Assembly: GCA_011380105.1 (NCBI GenBank) | Contig: DRZW01000127.1 | Coordinates: 1 to 7,411, forward strand | Length of the DNA: 7,411 nucleotides | From: Halothiobacillaceae bacterium | GTDB lineage: Bacteria > Pseudomonadota > Gammaproteobacteria > Halothiobacillales > Halothiobacillaceae | Reading direction: 5' to 3' | In this document: piece after piece, positions 6,441-7,411 of the stretch | Numbering within the stretch: the stretch's first letter is position 1 | How the letters are laid out: each line of letters opens with the position of its first letter | Program-made: the position numbers and the translations under genes | The notes under the pieces: model-generated | What the model was told of the DNA's origin: nothing | Databases searched by the model: none | Seen by the model: the letters and a program-made list of their open reading frames with translations, nothing else

Positions 6441-6462
6441 ATGCCCGGCTTATGCCGGGTGT
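6441..6462 (+). promoter_or_regulatory. Small GC hairpin just upstream of the coaX ribosome site
   Basis: CCCGGC (6444-6449) and GCCGGG (6454-6459) form a perfect 6-base stem with loop TTAT, extendable by G-U, U-G and A-U pairs to 6441-6462. It ends 5 bases before the AGAGG ribosome site (6468-6472) of coaX. There is no U-run, so it is unlikely to be an intrinsic terminator. It may be an mRNA stability or translation-control element, or a protein site. Its sequence is similar to GCCCGGTTTATGTGCCGG (5358-5375) upstream of birA. The rest of the 6317-6478 gap shows no gene I can recognise. Confidence 0.4.
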
Positions 6463-6478
6463 GTCGTAGAGGAACATT

Positions 6479-7321
6479 GTGTCAGTAAACGCATATCTTG
6501 ATGTCGGCAACAGCCGAATCAAAGTGTCTGTTGGAGGTAAGCCCGGAGCTGACCTGCCAAGCGAGACTTGTGAGTGGCCGGCATTGACAAGTGGTAGTGA
6601 TCAAACCGATAAGGCGCTATCACAATCGTTACATTCAACCTTTAGCCGTTTTGGTAAAAGGAAGATTAAGCGATTTTATCTCGCCTCAGTAGTAGAGCCG
6701 GCCCGATTCGAGAGGCTGTCTGCGGCATTGAGGCAGTTAGCCCCACAGGCAGAATTGGTTGCGCTTAAGGTCAAAAAACGCTGTTGTCGTGTGCGTACCG
6801 ACTATGCACCGAATCAACTGGGTATAGATCGTTTTTGTGCCGTAATTGAGGCTTATGCCCGTGCAGAGCAGCATGCGGCGATCGTCATTAATTGCGGAAC
6901 GGCAGTAACAGTTGATGCCGTTGATGCCAATGGCGTGCATCAGGGTGGGGTTATCATGCCAGGGGTGCTGGCGGCGCTTAAAGGCTTAGAAAACGCCGCT
7001 CCGGCGCTAGCCACGCCTGAGCGCTCAAATACACTTCAGCCGCTATCCTATCCAAATGCCCAGTTTGCCCATTCGCAGATCGGCTTGCCACTGGAAACCC
7101 AATCTGGTCGCGTAGCGGGCATGCGTTTGCTTTTTGGTGCGGGCATAGAGCAGGCGATATTGGCACTTAAGGCGGCACTGGCTGATGACAATACCGCTGT
7201 TATGATCTCTGGGGGCGATGCGGCCAAGATTCATGAACTTCTCGATCCGCAACTAAAGGTCCGTGTTGAACCCAACTTGGTGCTTTCTGGGTTAATCCGC
7301 ATAGCCCGTGCCAGACGTTAA
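6479..7321 (+). CDS. coaX: Type III pantothenate kinase
   Basis: A 280-residue cytoplasmic kinase of the ASKHA fold that phosphorylates pantothenate, the first step of CoA synthesis. Family marks: the N-terminal phosphate loop DVGNSRIK (residues 8-15), the pantothenate-site segment NQLGIDRF with the likely catalytic base Asp117, NCGTAVTVD (138-146), GGVIMPG, and SGGDA near the C-terminus. The family usually has Asp where Asn138 stands (D-x-G-T-A); that acid helps hold a monovalent cation or metal in solved structures, so the change is notable. The usual KW after the P-loop is KV. The start is GTG 6479, with GAGG (6469-6472) 6 bases upstream and MSVNAYLDVGN matching the family start. In E. coli the same place, between birA and the tRNA-tufB operon, is held by the unrelated type I kinase coaA. 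Type III enzymes are generally not inhibited by CoA. Confidence 0.9.
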   Translation: MSVNAYLDVGNSRIKVSVGGKPGADLPSETCEWPALTSGSDQTDKALSQSLHSTFSRFGKRKIKRFYLASVVEPARFERLSAALRQLAPQAELVALKVKKRCCRVRTDYAPNQLGIDRFCAVIEAYARAEQHAAIVINCGTAVTVDAVDANGVHQGGVIMPGVLAALKGLENAAPALATPERSNTLQPLSYPNAQFAHSQIGLPLETQSGRVAGMRLLFGAGIEQAILALKAALADDNTAVMISGGDAAKIHELLDPQLKVRVEPNLVLSGLIRIARARR

Positions 7322-7350
7322 GCGTTTTTGTGCTTTTTTAACAAAACGGC

Positions 7351-7379
7351 TTGCAAGGGAGCGGATGTTTTGGTTTAAT
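7351..7379 (+). promoter_or_regulatory. Sigma-70 promoter of the tRNA operon, with GC-rich discriminator
   Basis: The -35 box TTGCAA (7351-7356) and the -10 box TTTAAT (7374-7379) are separated by exactly 17 bases. The sequence after the -10 is GCCGCCC (7380-7386), a GC-rich discriminator typical of stable-RNA promoters under stringent (ppGpp) control. The mature tRNA begins at 7390, so the 5' leader must be very short. Stringent control is inferred from the discriminator. Confidence 0.7.
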
Positions 7380-7389
7380 GCCGCCCGTT

Positions 7390-7411
7390 GCCGGCTTAGC
7401 TCAGTTGGTAG
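7390..7411 (+). tRNA. tRNA gene, 5' end only, probably tRNA-Thr
   Basis: GCCGGCTTAGCTCAGTTGGTAG fits positions 1-22 of a bacterial tRNA: acceptor strand GCCGGCT, T8, A9, D-stem start GCTC, then A14 and the G18-G19 of the D-loop. It is nearly identical to the start of E. coli thrU (GCCGACTTAGCTCAGTAGGTAG), the first tRNA after birA-coaA in the thrU-tyrU-glyT-thrT-tufB operon, so tRNA-Thr(UGU) is the best guess. The anticodon lies beyond the window, so identity rests on the 5' end and synteny. Confidence 0.8.

Noticed and set aside
7323..7348. AT-rich hairpin CGTTTTTGT / ACAAAACG after coaX as a terminator
   Set aside because: The stem has a bulge and only a few GC pairs, and the T-run lies in the loop rather than after the stem. 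It does not meet the form of an intrinsic terminator.

Overview
The window looks like a chromosomal housekeeping segment from a free-living, motile gammaproteobacterium, probably marine or halophilic. This rests on three things. The motor stator pair resembles the sodium-type PomA/PomB of Vibrio more than the proton-type MotA/MotB. The order biotin ligase, pantothenate kinase, tRNA-Thr matches the conserved birA-coaA-thrU(-tyrU-glyT-thrT-tufB) block of Enterobacteria and its coaX version in pseudomonads. UbiX points to ubiquinone synthesis. No genus can be named from the sequence alone, and no mobile element, CRISPR array or phage gene was seen.

Layout: 1-159 is the C-terminal end of UbiX (flavin prenyltransferase). 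316-690 encodes a small WCGPC thioredoxin, followed on the same strand by an auxin-efflux-carrier-type (AEC) membrane transporter (723-1697). The 200-base gap after it is not empty: 1728-1903 holds the decayed 3' end of an SlpA/SlyD-like FKBP prolyl isomerase gene. It is followed directly by a cytoplasmic M61 aminopeptidase-like metalloprotease with a C-terminal PDZ domain (1919-3676). The minus-strand pair pomA (5265-4501) and pomB (4508-3678) overlap by 8 bases, and pomB ends one base from the stop of the convergent M61 gene.

The intergenic region 5266-5533, between the divergent pomA and birA genes, carries nested inverted repeats, a TATAAT box and, less certainly, the wreck of a BirA winged-helix domain. 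birA (5534-6316) encodes a biotin-protein ligase with no intact DNA-binding domain. After a gap with a GC hairpin comes coaX (6479-7321, GTG start), a type III pantothenate kinase. The window ends with a good tRNA promoter and the first 22 bases of a tRNA gene, probably tRNA-Thr.

How the genes relate: birA and coaX both serve cofactor metabolism (biotin attachment, CoA synthesis) in the conserved block leading to the tRNA/tuf operon. pomA and pomB form one ion-driven flagellar stator. The thioredoxin and transporter may be co-transcribed, but nothing in the sequence shows a shared function. No wholly new system was found. The most useful extras are the two gene remnants (FKBP and the putative BirA HTH), the structured pomA-birA intergenic region, and changed conserved residues in BirA and CoaX.
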